The notes under the pieces were generated by a model. The model searched no databases. It was not told the DNA's origin and saw only the letters and a list, made by a program, of their open reading frames with translations. From the NCBI GenBank assembly GCA_002887195.1, contig PJAB01000614.1, positions 1 to 23,095 on the forward strand: a DNA stretch of 23,095 nt, in the 5' to 3' direction. Numbering within the stretch: the stretch's first letter is position 1; each line of letters begins with the position of its first letter. Source of the stretch: Chrysochromulina parva (Eukaryota; Haptophyta; Prymnesiales; Chrysochromulinaceae). Shown here piece by piece: positions 1 through 8,099 of the stretch. The position numbers and the translations under genes were made by a program.

Positions 1-570
1 GCTCGGCCAGCGTGCCCACGTCGACCATGCCCAGCGCCACCTCCTTGGCATCGTCTGTGACTGCCATCCCCGACAGCGAGGGTTGCGGCTGAAGCGCGGG
101 TGGCCCCGCCGCAGAGCCCGCCGTGGCTACTGATAGCTGCACCCCCGGCGAGAACGCCGGCTCGGCGAGTGCCGCCACACGATTCTCCGCACTTCCAAAG
201 TCATCCGTTGCGCCGACAGCAGCTCTCTGAGCTCATCGGCACGTTTGCCGTTGAGGCGTGTGGCGAGGGCGCGCTGCGCGTGATTGAGCGCCCCGGGGGC
301 GTCGAGGAAGCTGGCGCCCTCGACGAGCCTGAAGAGTTCCGAGATCGAGCACTGCTCGAGCCTCGCCGGCATGGAGTCGGCCTCGCACATCTCCCGGAGC
401 ACTGCCAGCTCTGCCGCTGCAACCGTCGGCACCGGGTAGACGCCATCTTCGGTTGGGGCGTCGTCCATCATATCTTTGAGCGTGCCAGCTCGCTGGGCCA
501 CCCGGCGCGTCCACTCGACAGCCTCGCCCTCGCGCGCCCGCAAGCGCACGCGCTCCTGGCCGTCGGTCAT
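1..570 (-). CDS. SKP1-like protein (SCF ubiquitin-ligase adaptor family), partial, with apparent frameshift
   Basis: SKP1 bridges cullin-1 to F-box proteins in SCF E3 ubiquitin ligases. From the ATG at 568-570 the protein shows the BTB/POZ-like fold of SKP1: an N-terminal strand (VRLRAREGEAVEW), then RVAQRAGTLKDMMDD (compare the SKP1 segment with 'KTM'), VPVPTVAAAEL, LFRLVEGASFLDAPGAL (the SKP1 'L..AANYLDI..LL' segment) and KRADELRELL (the SKP1 'K.PEEIR' helix). That frame stops at about 127. In the -1 frame beginning near 210-222 the reading continues as ATDDFGSAENRVAAL, which matches the position of the SKP1 C-terminal 'NDFTPEEE..VR.EN' segment. It stays open to the window edge with a non-SKP1 tail. 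The gene is therefore probably one reading frame broken by a one-base error or a true mutation. Family assignment is good; whether it is canonical SKP1 or a divergent paralogue is not decided. It is divergent from PSTK. Confidence 0.72.
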
Positions 571-716
571 TTTCAGCGCCTCTCAGATCATCTCAGATCA
601 CACAGGAATCACACTCATCAATTTGTCATCAATTAAATCTTGAAAGGTAATCTCGGCTTCGTGAAGAGGACGTGGACACACCTCGCCGTGTGTGTGAATG
701 TGAATGCCGTGTGATA
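571..716. promoter_or_regulatory. Shared divergent promoter region, SKP1-like / PSTK
   Basis: About 146 bp separate the two divergent start codons, so both promoters and both 5' leaders must lie here or overlap. The sequence is noticeably AT-richer than the flanks (around 600-650) and holds a tandem ctcagatcat/ctcagatcac direct repeat at 583-602. No TATA box is obvious. The promoter role is inferred from gene orientation only. Confidence 0.4.
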
Positions 717-1961
717 ATGTCGTCGGGGGCAAGGGCCGCGGGCGCGGTCGTCTGCCTGTGCGGTCTCCCGGGCGCCGGCAAGAGCACGCTTGCCCGGCAT
801 GTGCTTGCCGTCGGTGCTGAACGGCTCCGTGCGGCGCTGCGAGTGCAGGGGCTCCGTCTTTGGCACCTGTGCTTTGATGACGCCCTCGCTGCCCTGCAGA
901 AGGAGGCGGGTGCGAGCGATTTTGATCCGGAGCTGTGGCACCGGGCACGCGAGCTCGCGCTGCACGCCGTGCACGCTCTCTTCCTTTTTCGCTCTGGCAC
1001 CAAGGCATTGGAGGCTATAGCCCGCAGCAGCATGGCTGGCAATGCGGAGGCCGCCAGCTGCATTGACATCGTCCTTCTCGACGACAACATGCACTACCGC
1101 TCGATGCGGCGAGCGTACTACAAGGTGGCGCGCGAGGCGCAGCTTGCTTTCTGCACCATCTGCCTGCCCCTTCCCGTTGTCGAGGCTGTTGCGCGCGACG
1201 CTCGTCGATCGCCTCCGCATCACGTTGGACGTGCGACGATCGAGGTGATGGCAGAGGCTTTGCAGTGGCCGGACCCGGATCGGTTCCCGTGGGAAGGGAC
1301 GGCTATCCGTCTGGAGCACTGGCAGGTCTCGGAGCCCGCTGCTGACGTGCTCTCGACCATCAGAGGCACTGTGACTGAAAGAGAGGATGGCGGTGCCTCC
1401 TCGCAGATGTTGGCTGCAGCACCCTCCACAGCGCAACCGTTGGATGTGCTCCCGCCACCTGCGCCACTACCTGCGCTGCCTTCGCTGCCGCCTGCGCCGC
1501 CTGCGCCGCTTGCGCCAGCGCTCGACACGCTCGACGCCAGCGCTGTCGCGCCAGCTCGCTCGGAGATATCGATCTCCGTGTGGGAGATCGATTTTTGGGA
1601 GGCGCTCGCGTCGGCCGTGGCATCGCCTGTGGAGGCAGAGCCGACCACAGGCATCGAGGCCGCGGCACGGGCGGTTCTCGCGTCGGCGAGTGCGGCCGTG
1701 ACGGCCGAGAGCGCAGTGCATCAGTTCGACTTGCGGCTACGCCGGCACGTGACTGCACAGATGAAGGCACACGAGGGGCTCGCTCTCGGGCCACCACAGC
1801 GGACCGCCTTTGCAAAGCTCGTCGCGGAACGCAAGAAAGAGGCACTTCAGACCTGCAAACGGCGGCTGGCCGAGCTGGCTGTGGCTGAGGACGCGGACGC
1901 GGATAGGGTCATGGATGCCATCGAGCAGCAGTTTGCCATGGGGCTGCGCGTGGCGAGCTGA
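717..1961 (+). CDS. PSTK: L-seryl-tRNA(Sec) kinase
   Basis: PSTK phosphorylates Ser-tRNA(Sec) to Sep-tRNA(Sec), which SepSecS converts to Sec-tRNA(Sec) in the archaeal/eukaryotic selenocysteine route. The 414-aa reading has a P-loop GLPGAGKS at residues 16-23, an FDD motif at 53-55, and the family signature LDDNMHYRSMR at 121-131, followed by YYKVAREAQLAFCTICL and PWEG near 191. A proline/alanine-rich linker (about 240-275) separates the kinase from a C-terminal tRNA-binding segment with WEALASAV and HQFDLRLRRHVTAQM, which resembles the end of animal PSTK. The start at 717 is preferred because the P-loop domain begins just after it; an in-frame ATG at 672 would add 15 unconserved residues. 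The gene has no intron. Its presence implies that the organism makes selenoproteins. It is convergent with the Tcd1-like gene. Confidence 0.93.
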   Translation: MSSGARAAGAVVCLCGLPGAGKSTLARHVLAVGAERLRAALRVQGLRLWHLCFDDALAALQKEAGASDFDPELWHRARELALHAVHALFLFRSGTKALEAIARSSMAGNAEAASCIDIVLLDDNMHYRSMRRAYYKVAREAQLAFCTICLPLPVVEAVARDARRSPPHHVGRATIEVMAEALQWPDPDRFPWEGTAIRLEHWQVSEPAADVLSTIRGTVTEREDGGASSQMLAAAPSTAQPLDVLPPPAPLPALPSLPPAPPAPLAPALDTLDASAVAPARSEISISVWEIDFWEALASAVASPVEAEPTTGIEAAARAVLASASAAVTAESAVHQFDLRLRRHVTAQMKAHEGLALGPPQRTAFAKLVAERKKEALQTCKRRLAELAVAEDADADRVMDAIEQQFAMGLRVAS

Positions 1962-2407
1962 CACAACGTCAGCACGTTTGAAGCTGCATGAGATGCGAGT
2001 CGATGTGTCGGTGTTGCACAGGCCACGGGGAGGAGCGCGAGCCTCGACAATGATCAATGTTAGATCTGGCCGAGATCTCCGTGTAGACCAAAAAAGCCGA
2101 AAGTCGCGAGGTGTGCCGCGACACACAAGCTCGGAATAAGCAAGAATTTATTATAAACCACCTTGCGGCGTCGGATGTTCGCGGTTTACGCTTCCGTGAT
2201 GTCGATCCGAGCCCGGGAGGGCCGACCGCGGTCCCGGTCCGGTCGCCTGACGTTGTGTGCCACTGTCGGGACGCGGGGCCCATGTTAGGCCCATGCCCAG
2301 CACGGGACGCGCCACGCGCTGCCCCCCTCTCGCACAGCCCGCCACCTCCCACCTCGTATAGCCTCGCGCCCGCTCTCAAGAGGCGCGCTGTGAAGTATGA
2401 TCATAGA
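1962..2407. other. Intergenic region between convergent genes
   Basis: This stretch holds the 3' ends of PSTK and the Tcd1-like gene. An AT-rich patch around 2138-2160 (aataagcaagaatttattat) is the most likely 3'-end processing region for one of them. I see no conserved coding sequence, RNA gene or repeat. Short open frames here have no recognisable motifs. Confidence 0.45.
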
Positions 2408-4198
2408 TCAACAAGGCGCCGTGGCCCACGCGCTGCGCTCACTCCCCGCCTGCTTGAGCGCGCGGCCAACCGCGGCAGCGAGCTCTGGCTCCCATCGGGC
2501 CATCGGGTCTGAGGCCCGATCGTGCTCCTCAGCCTCTTGCTTGGTGAGCAGCACGAGGTTGTCGACGGCGGCCGGACGAGTGCGGTCCCAGCGTGTGAAC
2601 ACGAGCGCTGCACCGCCGCCGCCGATGCAGCCGCCGCTTGCCACACACACGCCGCCCCACACCTCGGTCACGAGATACTCGAGGTCCTCGGGCCATACAT
2701 CTGGCGGCGTCGTGGCCCCAAACACCTCGCGCTCGCGCCGGAGAAGCGCCTTATGTGCGTCTTCACGGTTCGTCTTCGTGAACAGGCCGACGCTCGGTGT
2801 GAGCGCACAGCCAGCAAGCTCGCAAAGGCACGCTGAGGCCGCAGCGTGTCCCATGCCTGCCCGGAGCGCCCCGCGCATCGAGAGGCTCGATGGGTCGAGG
2901 CGAGCGCTGTCGCGGGCGTTGTCGCTGCCGCCACCCTCGGCCTTTGGACCAGTGCCCTCAGCATCCGTCAGAGAGCTGCTCCCGTGGCGCTTGCTGCTCG
3001 CAGCCCGTGCTCCATCCGTTATGGCTACGCCTGCGCTTCCGCCGGTCCATGCGGCGAGCTCAGCGGCCGTGGGCGCCCCTGGACGATGTGTCCTGATGCT
3101 CGAGGTCTCCCCCGCATGCACCGCCAGCAGCGAGGCCGCGGCCATCGGCGGCGCATGCGGCACGAGCCGGCGTGTCAGAGACACAAGCCTACGGGCGGCG
3201 ATGGAGCCGCAGACGTCGTGCAAGCTGCTGAAGCGCTGGCGAACCACCTCAGCCGGGGGCTCGTCGCTCGCGTAGACGACGGGGACGCAGCGCACGCGGG
3301 CCGCGAGGCACGCCGCGAGGCACGCCGCGAGCGTGTGGCTCGGCTCCCCTGGAGCCGAAGGCAAGCACGCAACGACCATGTCGACGCCATAGGAGGCTGC
3401 TCTACTGCCAGCGCCGTCAGAACCATCAGCGCCGGCGCCGCCGCCCTCGCCGCCGCCGTGGCTGCTCACGCCGCCAACAGCACCACCACCAAAGAGCAGT
3501 GCAGCCGCATTCTCCGGCGTGATCCGCTCCGCCACCACCTCCACACAGCACGCTGGCAGCACTCGCGACAGCACCGAGCGCAGCACTGCACCTTTGAGGG
3601 CGCCCAAGTCAGTGCGTGTAGCGACAGCATGCGATTCGAGACTGCGCTCAGTGACGCGCCCGGGGTCGATGAGGCGCAGCCGGCGCACGCCCGTGCGCCC
3701 GAGCAGCTGCGCCACGTGCGAGCCCACGCCACCCACACCCAAGACCACCACGCGTGCGCCCTCCACTCGAGCCTGGCCGGCATCGCCCAGGTAGGCGCGG
3801 TTGCGAGAGAGCTGCTCTGTCAGCAGCTCGGCCTCCTCGGCGCGCTCATGATCGGCTGCCGCCGCGTCGTCTGCGCTCTCTGATGGCGCCAGGAAGGGTA
3901 GCAGTGCGGTCCCTGCCGCCGTGTCGGGCACCCTCGCGGCCCGTGCCGTCGCTGCGCCACCGAACAACGTGCTCTCCCGCCCATTCCGGCGGCGCCAAAT
4001 CAGGTAGCATTTGAACAACGTGCTCGACACGGCGCTCTCCCGCCCATTCCGGCGGCGCCAAATCAGGTAGCATGCGCTCGCCGTCACGAGGAGGAGCGAG
4101 CTGGCCATAGGCAGCGCCGGAGCGTGAGCGCTAGAAGCTGTCGGTGCCATGTGCCGGCTCACGAGCAGACACCTGTGAGCGACGCACGCACACGCCAC
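2408..4198 (-). CDS. Membrane-anchored TcdA/Tcd1-like E1-fold protein (tRNA threonylcarbamoyladenosine dehydratase family)
   Basis: The TcdA/Tcd1/Tcd2 family dehydrates t6A37 of tRNA to the cyclic ct6A form in an ATP-dependent way; the yeast members are membrane-anchored at mitochondria. This 596-aa protein has a hydrophobic segment (ASSLLLVTASACYLIW) followed by WRRRNGRES. Next come the family hallmark LTEQLSRNRAYLGD, the nucleotide-binding glycine loop VLGVGGVGSHVAQLLGRTG, and the RLRLIDPGRVTERSLESHAV strand-helix. Near the C-terminus, GMGHAAASACLCELAG and FTRWDRTRPAAVDNLVLLTKQEAEEH match the family's end. Two features are odd. The WRRRNGRES segment is duplicated with its coding DNA. The middle signatures (D-x-IDD and GAG..DPT) are poorly kept, with long low-complexity Gly/Ser inserts. 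Start codons at 4198, 4150 or 4108 are all possible. The fold is certain enough; retention of activity is doubtful. Confidence 0.82.
   Translation of the reverse strand: MACACVAHRCLLVSRHMAPTASSAHAPALPMASSLLLVTASACYLIWRRRNGRESAVSSTLFKCYLIWRRRNGRESTLFGGAATARAARVPDTAAGTALLPFLAPSESADDAAAADHERAEEAELLTEQLSRNRAYLGDAGQARVEGARVVVLGVGGVGSHVAQLLGRTGVRRLRLIDPGRVTERSLESHAVATRTDLGALKGAVLRSVLSRVLPACCVEVVAERITPENAAALLFGGGAVGGVSSHGGGEGGGAGADGSDGAGSRAASYGVDMVVACLPSAPGEPSHTLAACLAACLAARVRCVPVVYASDEPPAEVVRQRFSSLHDVCGSIAARRLVSLTRRLVPHAPPMAAASLLAVHAGETSSIRTHRPGAPTAAELAAWTGGSAGVAITDGARAASSKRHGSSSLTDAEGTGPKAEGGGSDNARDSARLDPSSLSMRGALRAGMGHAAASACLCELAGCALTPSVGLFTKTNREDAHKALLRREREVFGATTPPDVWPEDLEYLVTEVWGGVCVASGGCIGGGGAALVFTRWDRTRPAAVDNLVLLTKQEAEEHDRASDPMARWEPELAAAVGRALKQAGSERSAWATAPC
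3962..4073. repeat. In-frame direct duplication inside the Tcd1-like N-terminus
   Basis: A perfect 40-nt direct repeat occupies 3971-4010 and 4034-4073 (offset 63 nt, 21 codons). An associated 13-nt unit, gaacaacgtgctc, occurs at 3962-3974 and 4013-4025 (offset 51). On the minus strand both 40-nt copies encode CYLIWRRRNGRES, so the reading frame is preserved. Confidence 0.93.
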
Positions 4199-4749
4199 AG
4201 CCGCGCTCTCTCAATTGCTTTGCGAGCATGCCAGAGCATGCAAGCGTAGTGTACATCCGGTCAACCTCGGCGAAATGCCGCGTTCCCTATCTGTTCTTGG
4301 GAGATCATCGCGAGCGCGGTGCGGCGTGCGTGCGGCCGCCCGCGTGTGAGCCGGCCAAGGGATGCTCCACGCGCGGTGCCACCCATGACTCGGGTGTGAC
4401 TGCACGGTGATGGCGCGGCTGGGCGGTAAGAGCGTGCATTGCTATTGGAAGCGCTATCGACCAAAGGCAGAACTAGGCCCGTGGCCTTCTTTATGCTTCC
4501 GTGGCGGCGGGCGCTGTATCGCGGGCCCGCATGCCACGAGACTCACGTTCCCAGGGCAAGTAAAGACAAGTCAAGTCAAGTCGGTCCTTCACAACTCCAC
4601 GTTCGCGTAGCACAACGATACGTTAACAAAGGTCCAGCGCAAAGGCAAGGCAAGGCAAGCAGTGAGTATGAATGCATGGCCCAAAGTTCGCGAAACAACC
4701 AAAGTTGTGTTCTTGTGCTTTTGGCTTTGCGTCCGCACTAAGCCGCGCC
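4199..4749. promoter_or_regulatory. Divergent intergenic region, Tcd1-like / two-exon gene
   Basis: About 550 bp lie between two divergent starts, so promoters for both are expected. Visible structure includes short tandem pentamers (caagt at about 4566-4580; aaggc at about 4639-4658) and a gagcatgc repeat near 4225-4240. No coding sequence with conserved motifs and no tRNA were found. An in-frame ATG at 4672 could extend the downstream gene by 26 residues. Confidence 0.4.
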
Positions 4750-5378
4750 ATGCTTCGCAACATGCTCGATGGTGACGGCCAGGACCAGTACGACTCGGGT
4801 GGCTGGTGCTTCCCGAAGCCGATCCCGCCGCAGAACAAGAACGACGGCCAGACCCGCGTTCTTGATCCCATGATGCCTGTGAACACGAACGAGGCGTTCG
4901 TTGCTGGCTTGAGGGAGTACCCTGATGAGGACCCTCGACTATGGCAGGCCCACAAGAAGGAGTGGCAGTCGGTGCAGGGTGGCTCCATCCTGACCATCTG
5001 CAAGCTCCATCCGTCGCAGCGCCCGCCGATGGTGCGGCCGGAGGATGACAACGAGGTGTGTGCTGCTGCCGCCTTGCCCAGTGCCGCCCATCACCATGGC
5101 CACGCGCACGCCTGCATGCAGCGCCCCGTCCCACCAACCTGGCTAATCCTCGCTCGATCGCTTCCGGTGCGCCTTGCGTGTGCTCGCAGCTTGGGCAGCA
5201 GGATGTCGACGAGTTCATCAAGAAGCTTGTCGAGACGGGGCAGCCGATCATCAAGGCAGGTGGGCTGGGCAAAACCTCTCTCTCTGCGATGGGCGCGAAG
5301 GGCATTCTGGGCGCGCCGAAGGGCGTCGAGTCGAACAACTTCGACGGCCAGCGCAGTTTCACCGGGCTCACCGAGTGA
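4750..5378 (+). CDS. Unrecognised two-exon protein, about 165 aa
   Basis: Exon 1 (4750-5055) gives 102 codons beginning MLRNMLDGDGQDQYDSGGWC and ending VRPEDDNE. It is followed by a gag|gtgtgt donor. The acceptor ctcgcag at 5183-5189 opens exon 2 at 5190 (LGQQDVDEFIKKLVETGQP...), which runs to TGA at 5376-5378. Both exons are in phase 0 and the intron is about 134 nt; an alternative acceptor at 5198 would remove LGQ. The intron-exon model is supported because exon 2 is charged and well formed, while reading through the intron gives low-complexity residues. The protein is hydrophilic, with a motif DPRLWQAHKKEWQS and a small-residue C-terminal stretch (GAKGILGAPKGVESNNFDG). I do not recognise a family. 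ATG at 4750 has a good context (gcgccatgc); ATG at 4672 is an in-frame alternative. Confidence 0.62.
5056..5189 (+). other. Predicted spliceosomal intron of the two-exon gene
   Basis: The donor gag|gtgtgt and acceptor ctcgcag|ctt bound a 134-nt phase-0 intron with pyrimidine/GC-rich content. The length is not a multiple of three, so retention would shift the frame of exon 2. Confidence 0.6.
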
Positions 5379-5954
5379 GCTGGCAGCGACGACCGCGGGC
5401 GGCGCAGGCGGGGCTGGCGCGCAGCGAGTGGCCAGAGCGAAAAGTACGGTCGGAGTCGAGGGCTCTGTCGCGACCGCATACTGCAGGCTGTGGCCGCGTG
5501 CACGATTGGCGGATGTGCATGGCATGGGGCGTACCGATGACGAGTGATGCGTGTCCGTGGGAGTGATGGCATGCGGCAAGAGGACAAGCGCGTCGCCCAC
5601 AGTGCGTGACGGTAGCGCGCGTGTCCTCGCGGGAGTTCAAGAGTTGCATTTGTGCGTGCGCGTTAACTTTAACCCTGAGATTTCTTGAGATGCCCTTCGA
5701 CAACGCGCGTGCACATGTAGACACATGATGGTTCTCGCGCGTCCCGGGTTCCGCCTCTGCCTATCGTAACCTGGGCCATTACCTGCAAACCTGGGCCCGA
5801 CACCGGCCTGCCCGCGGCTATCGCCCCGGTACCAGAGGTGCGCTGGCCCGTCAAGCGTCATGTGATGCTCACATCTGAATCACCTCCCGCCCCCGGTTGC
5901 CCACACAGACGGGCTCTGACCTCTGTCTGTCTCGTTCCGCTGAGCCATGGCTCC
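5379..5954. other. Intergenic region between convergent genes
   Basis: This is the 3' flank of the two-exon gene (+) and of the coiled-coil gene (-). It has a repeated acctgggcc at about 5768 and 5790. No supported gene, RNA or mobile element was found. Confidence 0.4.
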
Positions 5955-8099
5955 TTAGGCCCCCCCCGAGGCAGCCCGCATCGAGAACTCGCCCTGCTGG
6001 AGCCGCGACGTCGCCCCCGTTGAGCGCAGGCGCTCGAGCCGGCCACGAAAGTGCTCCTCGCTCGACAGCGCGGGTGCGTTGCCCACTCGCTGACCGGTAG
6101 GTCGCTCGTACGCGTAGTCCGGGGGCGAGTAAGCGGATTTAGGATCGCGGTACGTGCGCACGAGCCACCCGTCGACGCGGGCCTCCTGGTACTCGGGCTC
6201 CTCGGCGGCCGGCCGTTGGCGCCACTGGCCGTTGGCGTAAAATGCGAGCGCCTCTGCGTGGTGGGCAGCGGTCGGCGACGACGCGACGATGATGGGGCGG
6301 CGCTCCGAGCCCGCGGCCTCGGCAAGCTGCGAGCGCGTAGGCCGAGCCGCCGGCCTTGGCAACGACGCCGCGGACGGCGAAGAGCCTCCCATGAAGTGGC
6401 GGCGCTCCGAGCCCGTGGCCTCGGCAACCTGCGAGCGCGTGGGCGACGACGCGACGATGATGGGGCGGCACTCCGAGCCCACTGCATCGGCAAGCTGCGA
6501 GCGCGGCATCGAGGCCGGCAACGAGGGAAGAGGCATCGCGCCCATCGCAGGGGGCGACGGGGCAACCTCCTCGGGCGTGGGCGGCGGCGCGGGCACCGCC
6601 TCGGGCATAGTCACCGCCTCGGGCATGGTCACCGCCTCGGGCATGGGCACCGCCTCGGGCATAGTCACCGCCTCGGGCATGGTCACCGCCTCGGGCATGG
6701 GCGCCACCTCGGGCATGGGCGCCGCCTCGGGCATAGTCACCGCCTCGGGCATGGGCGCCACCTCGGGCATGGTCACCACCTCGGGCATGGGCGCCGCCTC
6801 GGGCATGGGCACCACCATCTCCTTCACACGTGCCATCTCATCCTTGGTGTGCGACAGAATCTCCTCCATTGCCTCGAGCGCGAGCCGCGCCGCGACCGCC
6901 TCTTGCTGGGCGGCCGCGGACACCGCCCGCTCCGCCTCGAGTTGCGCCGCCGCCTGCGCGTGCACTGCCGCGAGCAGGGCTGCGGCCTGCGCCTGCGCCG
7001 CCGCCTGCGCCTGCGCCGTGCTGATCTCAATCTGCTTGGAAGCCTGCGCCTTGGTGGCCGCCATCTGCTCCTGCTGCGCCTCTCGCTCCACCGCGGCTTG
7101 CGCCCGAGTGCTCGCGAGCTGTGCTCGCACGCCATCGAGCTCCTCTTGCGTCGCGTCGAGCATCTCGGCCGCTTGCACGTTGTTCATGTTCAGCTGCTCG
7201 CGCACCGCTTCGAGCTCCGCCTGCACAGATATTGCCGGCACCATGGACTTCTCGGGCTGCTCCATCGACGCTGTCTCGTGCGCTGCCACCGCCTCGAGCT
7301 CCGCCTCCTGCTTCTTGGCTGCCTCACGGCGGGCCAACTCACCCAGGCACTCGTGCAGCAGCGACTGGCTCTCGTCGAGCTTCTCAACGGCCAGCACCTT
7401 GTGAGCTTTGGTCGTCTCAAGCTCCGCCCGGCACGCCTCCAGCTCCGCATGCTTCGCGGCGAGCTGCGCGGCAGCATGCTCGCGGTGGGCTTTGAGGTCC
7501 ACAAAGACGTTCTCGAGCTCTGCCAGCGACGCCTCGAACTGCGCCACCTGCATCCACGCCTTCGCCTTGGACTGCATGCAGGCCTCCAACTCTGTGCGGA
7601 CTGTCTCCAACTCAGCATGTTTGGCCTCGGAATGCATCTTCTTGGCCGTGATCAGCTCCGCGCGGATTGCGTCGAGCTCTTCGACCTTTGCGTCGAGCTC
7701 TTCGTCTTTTGCCTGCAGCTTCGTCTGGAGCGCTTGCATGTCCGCTTCAAGGGCCAGACCTGCCTCAAGGAGCGATGCGACCCGAGTGTTGGATGCCGCA
7801 CATTCTGCCCGCACATTCTCGAGATCCTCATAGGCCACCTTGAGCTGGGTCGTGGCCTCCGCCTTGGCTTCACAGCAGATGGCAAGGTTGTTACGCAGAT
7901 TCTCGACGACGGCCTGAAGTTCGAGCCCTGCAGAGTTGAGTGCCTCGACGCGTGCCTCCATCTCGGTGTCGTAGATGGCGATTGCTTTGAGTGTCGACGG
8001 CTCGACCATGTTGATGGCTCGCGTGCGTGCCGTGGGTGTGTAGAAGAAGGCCGGTCGCACGAAGGTAACGCTTGCCAGAAGCAGCAAGGGAGATGTCAT
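5955..8099 (-). CDS. Secretory- or plastid-targeted coiled-coil protein with two internal repeat arrays
   Basis: The ATG at 8097-8099 is chosen because it opens a clear signal peptide (MTSPLLLLASVTFV) followed by RPAFFYTPTARTRA. That Phe-containing, basic, Ser/Thr-bearing junction looks like the bipartite plastid import signal of red-lineage algae. The product is about 714 aa. Residues roughly 45-430 form long coiled coil rich in A, E, L, K and Q (for example AKDEELDAKVEELDAIRAEL). Residues about 428-503 hold 12 copies of a hexapeptide based on (V/A)(T/P)MPE(A/V). Residues about 533-610 hold three copies of a unit starting RSQ(L/V)A(D/E)A.GSE.R. The C-terminal 100 residues are unique and include ALAFYANGQWRQRP and DGWLVRTYRDPKSAYSPPDY. 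No enzymatic domain is seen. A scaffold or structural role is plausible but unproven. Longer N-terminal extension to 8291 is open but lacks sense. Confidence 0.72.
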   Translation of the reverse strand: MTSPLLLLASVTFVRPAFFYTPTARTRAINMVEPSTLKAIAIYDTEMEARVEALNSAGLELQAVVENLRNNLAICCEAKAEATTQLKVAYEDLENVRAECAASNTRVASLLEAGLALEADMQALQTKLQAKDEELDAKVEELDAIRAELITAKKMHSEAKHAELETVRTELEACMQSKAKAWMQVAQFEASLAELENVFVDLKAHREHAAAQLAAKHAELEACRAELETTKAHKVLAVEKLDESQSLLHECLGELARREAAKKQEAELEAVAAHETASMEQPEKSMVPAISVQAELEAVREQLNMNNVQAAEMLDATQEELDGVRAQLASTRAQAAVEREAQQEQMAATKAQASKQIEISTAQAQAAAQAQAAALLAAVHAQAAAQLEAERAVSAAAQQEAVAARLALEAMEEILSHTKDEMARVKEMVVPMPEAAPMPEVVTMPEVAPMPEAVTMPEAAPMPEVAPMPEAVTMPEAVTMPEAVPMPEAVTMPEAVTMPEAVPAPPPTPEEVAPSPPAMGAMPLPSLPASMPRSQLADAVGSECRPIIVASSPTRSQVAEATGSERRHFMGGSSPSAASLPRPAARPTRSQLAEAAGSERRPIIVASSPTAAHHAEALAFYANGQWRQRPAAEEPEYQEARVDGWLVRTYRDPKSAYSPPDYAYERPTGQRVGNAPALSSEEHFRGRLERLRSTGATSRLQQGEFSMRAASGGA
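6275..6503. repeat. Three-copy imperfect repeat (RSQ-A-GSE units)
   Basis: The nucleotide segment gcgacgatgatggggcggc followed by ctccgagccc and aagctgcgagcg recurs near 6280-6345 and 6448-6503, with a more diverged middle copy near 6395-6440. Within the coiled-coil gene on the minus strand it encodes RSQLA.A.GSE.RPIIVASSPT-type units; the middle one has HFMGGSSPS instead. Confidence 0.8.
6591..6818. repeat. 18-bp tandem repeat array (MPEA hexapeptides)
   Basis: Twelve consecutive units of an 18-bp repeat with core cctcgggcat and variants ggtcacc, agtcacc, gggcgcc or gggcacc. All lengths preserve the minus-strand frame and encode the MPEA/MPEV hexapeptides of the coiled-coil protein. Confidence 0.93.

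Noticed and set aside
205..225. Programmed -1 ribosomal frameshift in the SKP1-like gene
   Set aside because: No slippery X-XXY-YYZ heptamer is visible at the junction, and SKP1 genes are not known to use recoding.
672..716. Upstream ATG extending PSTK by 15 residues
   Set aside because: The extra residues (MDTPRRVCECECRVI) are unlike PSTK N-termini, and the ATG at 717 sits just before the P-loop domain. Not excluded.
2397..3883. Plus-strand open frames opposite the Tcd1-like gene
   Set aside because: Arg/Ala/Ser-rich shadows with no conserved motif; the minus strand has clear E1-fold motifs.
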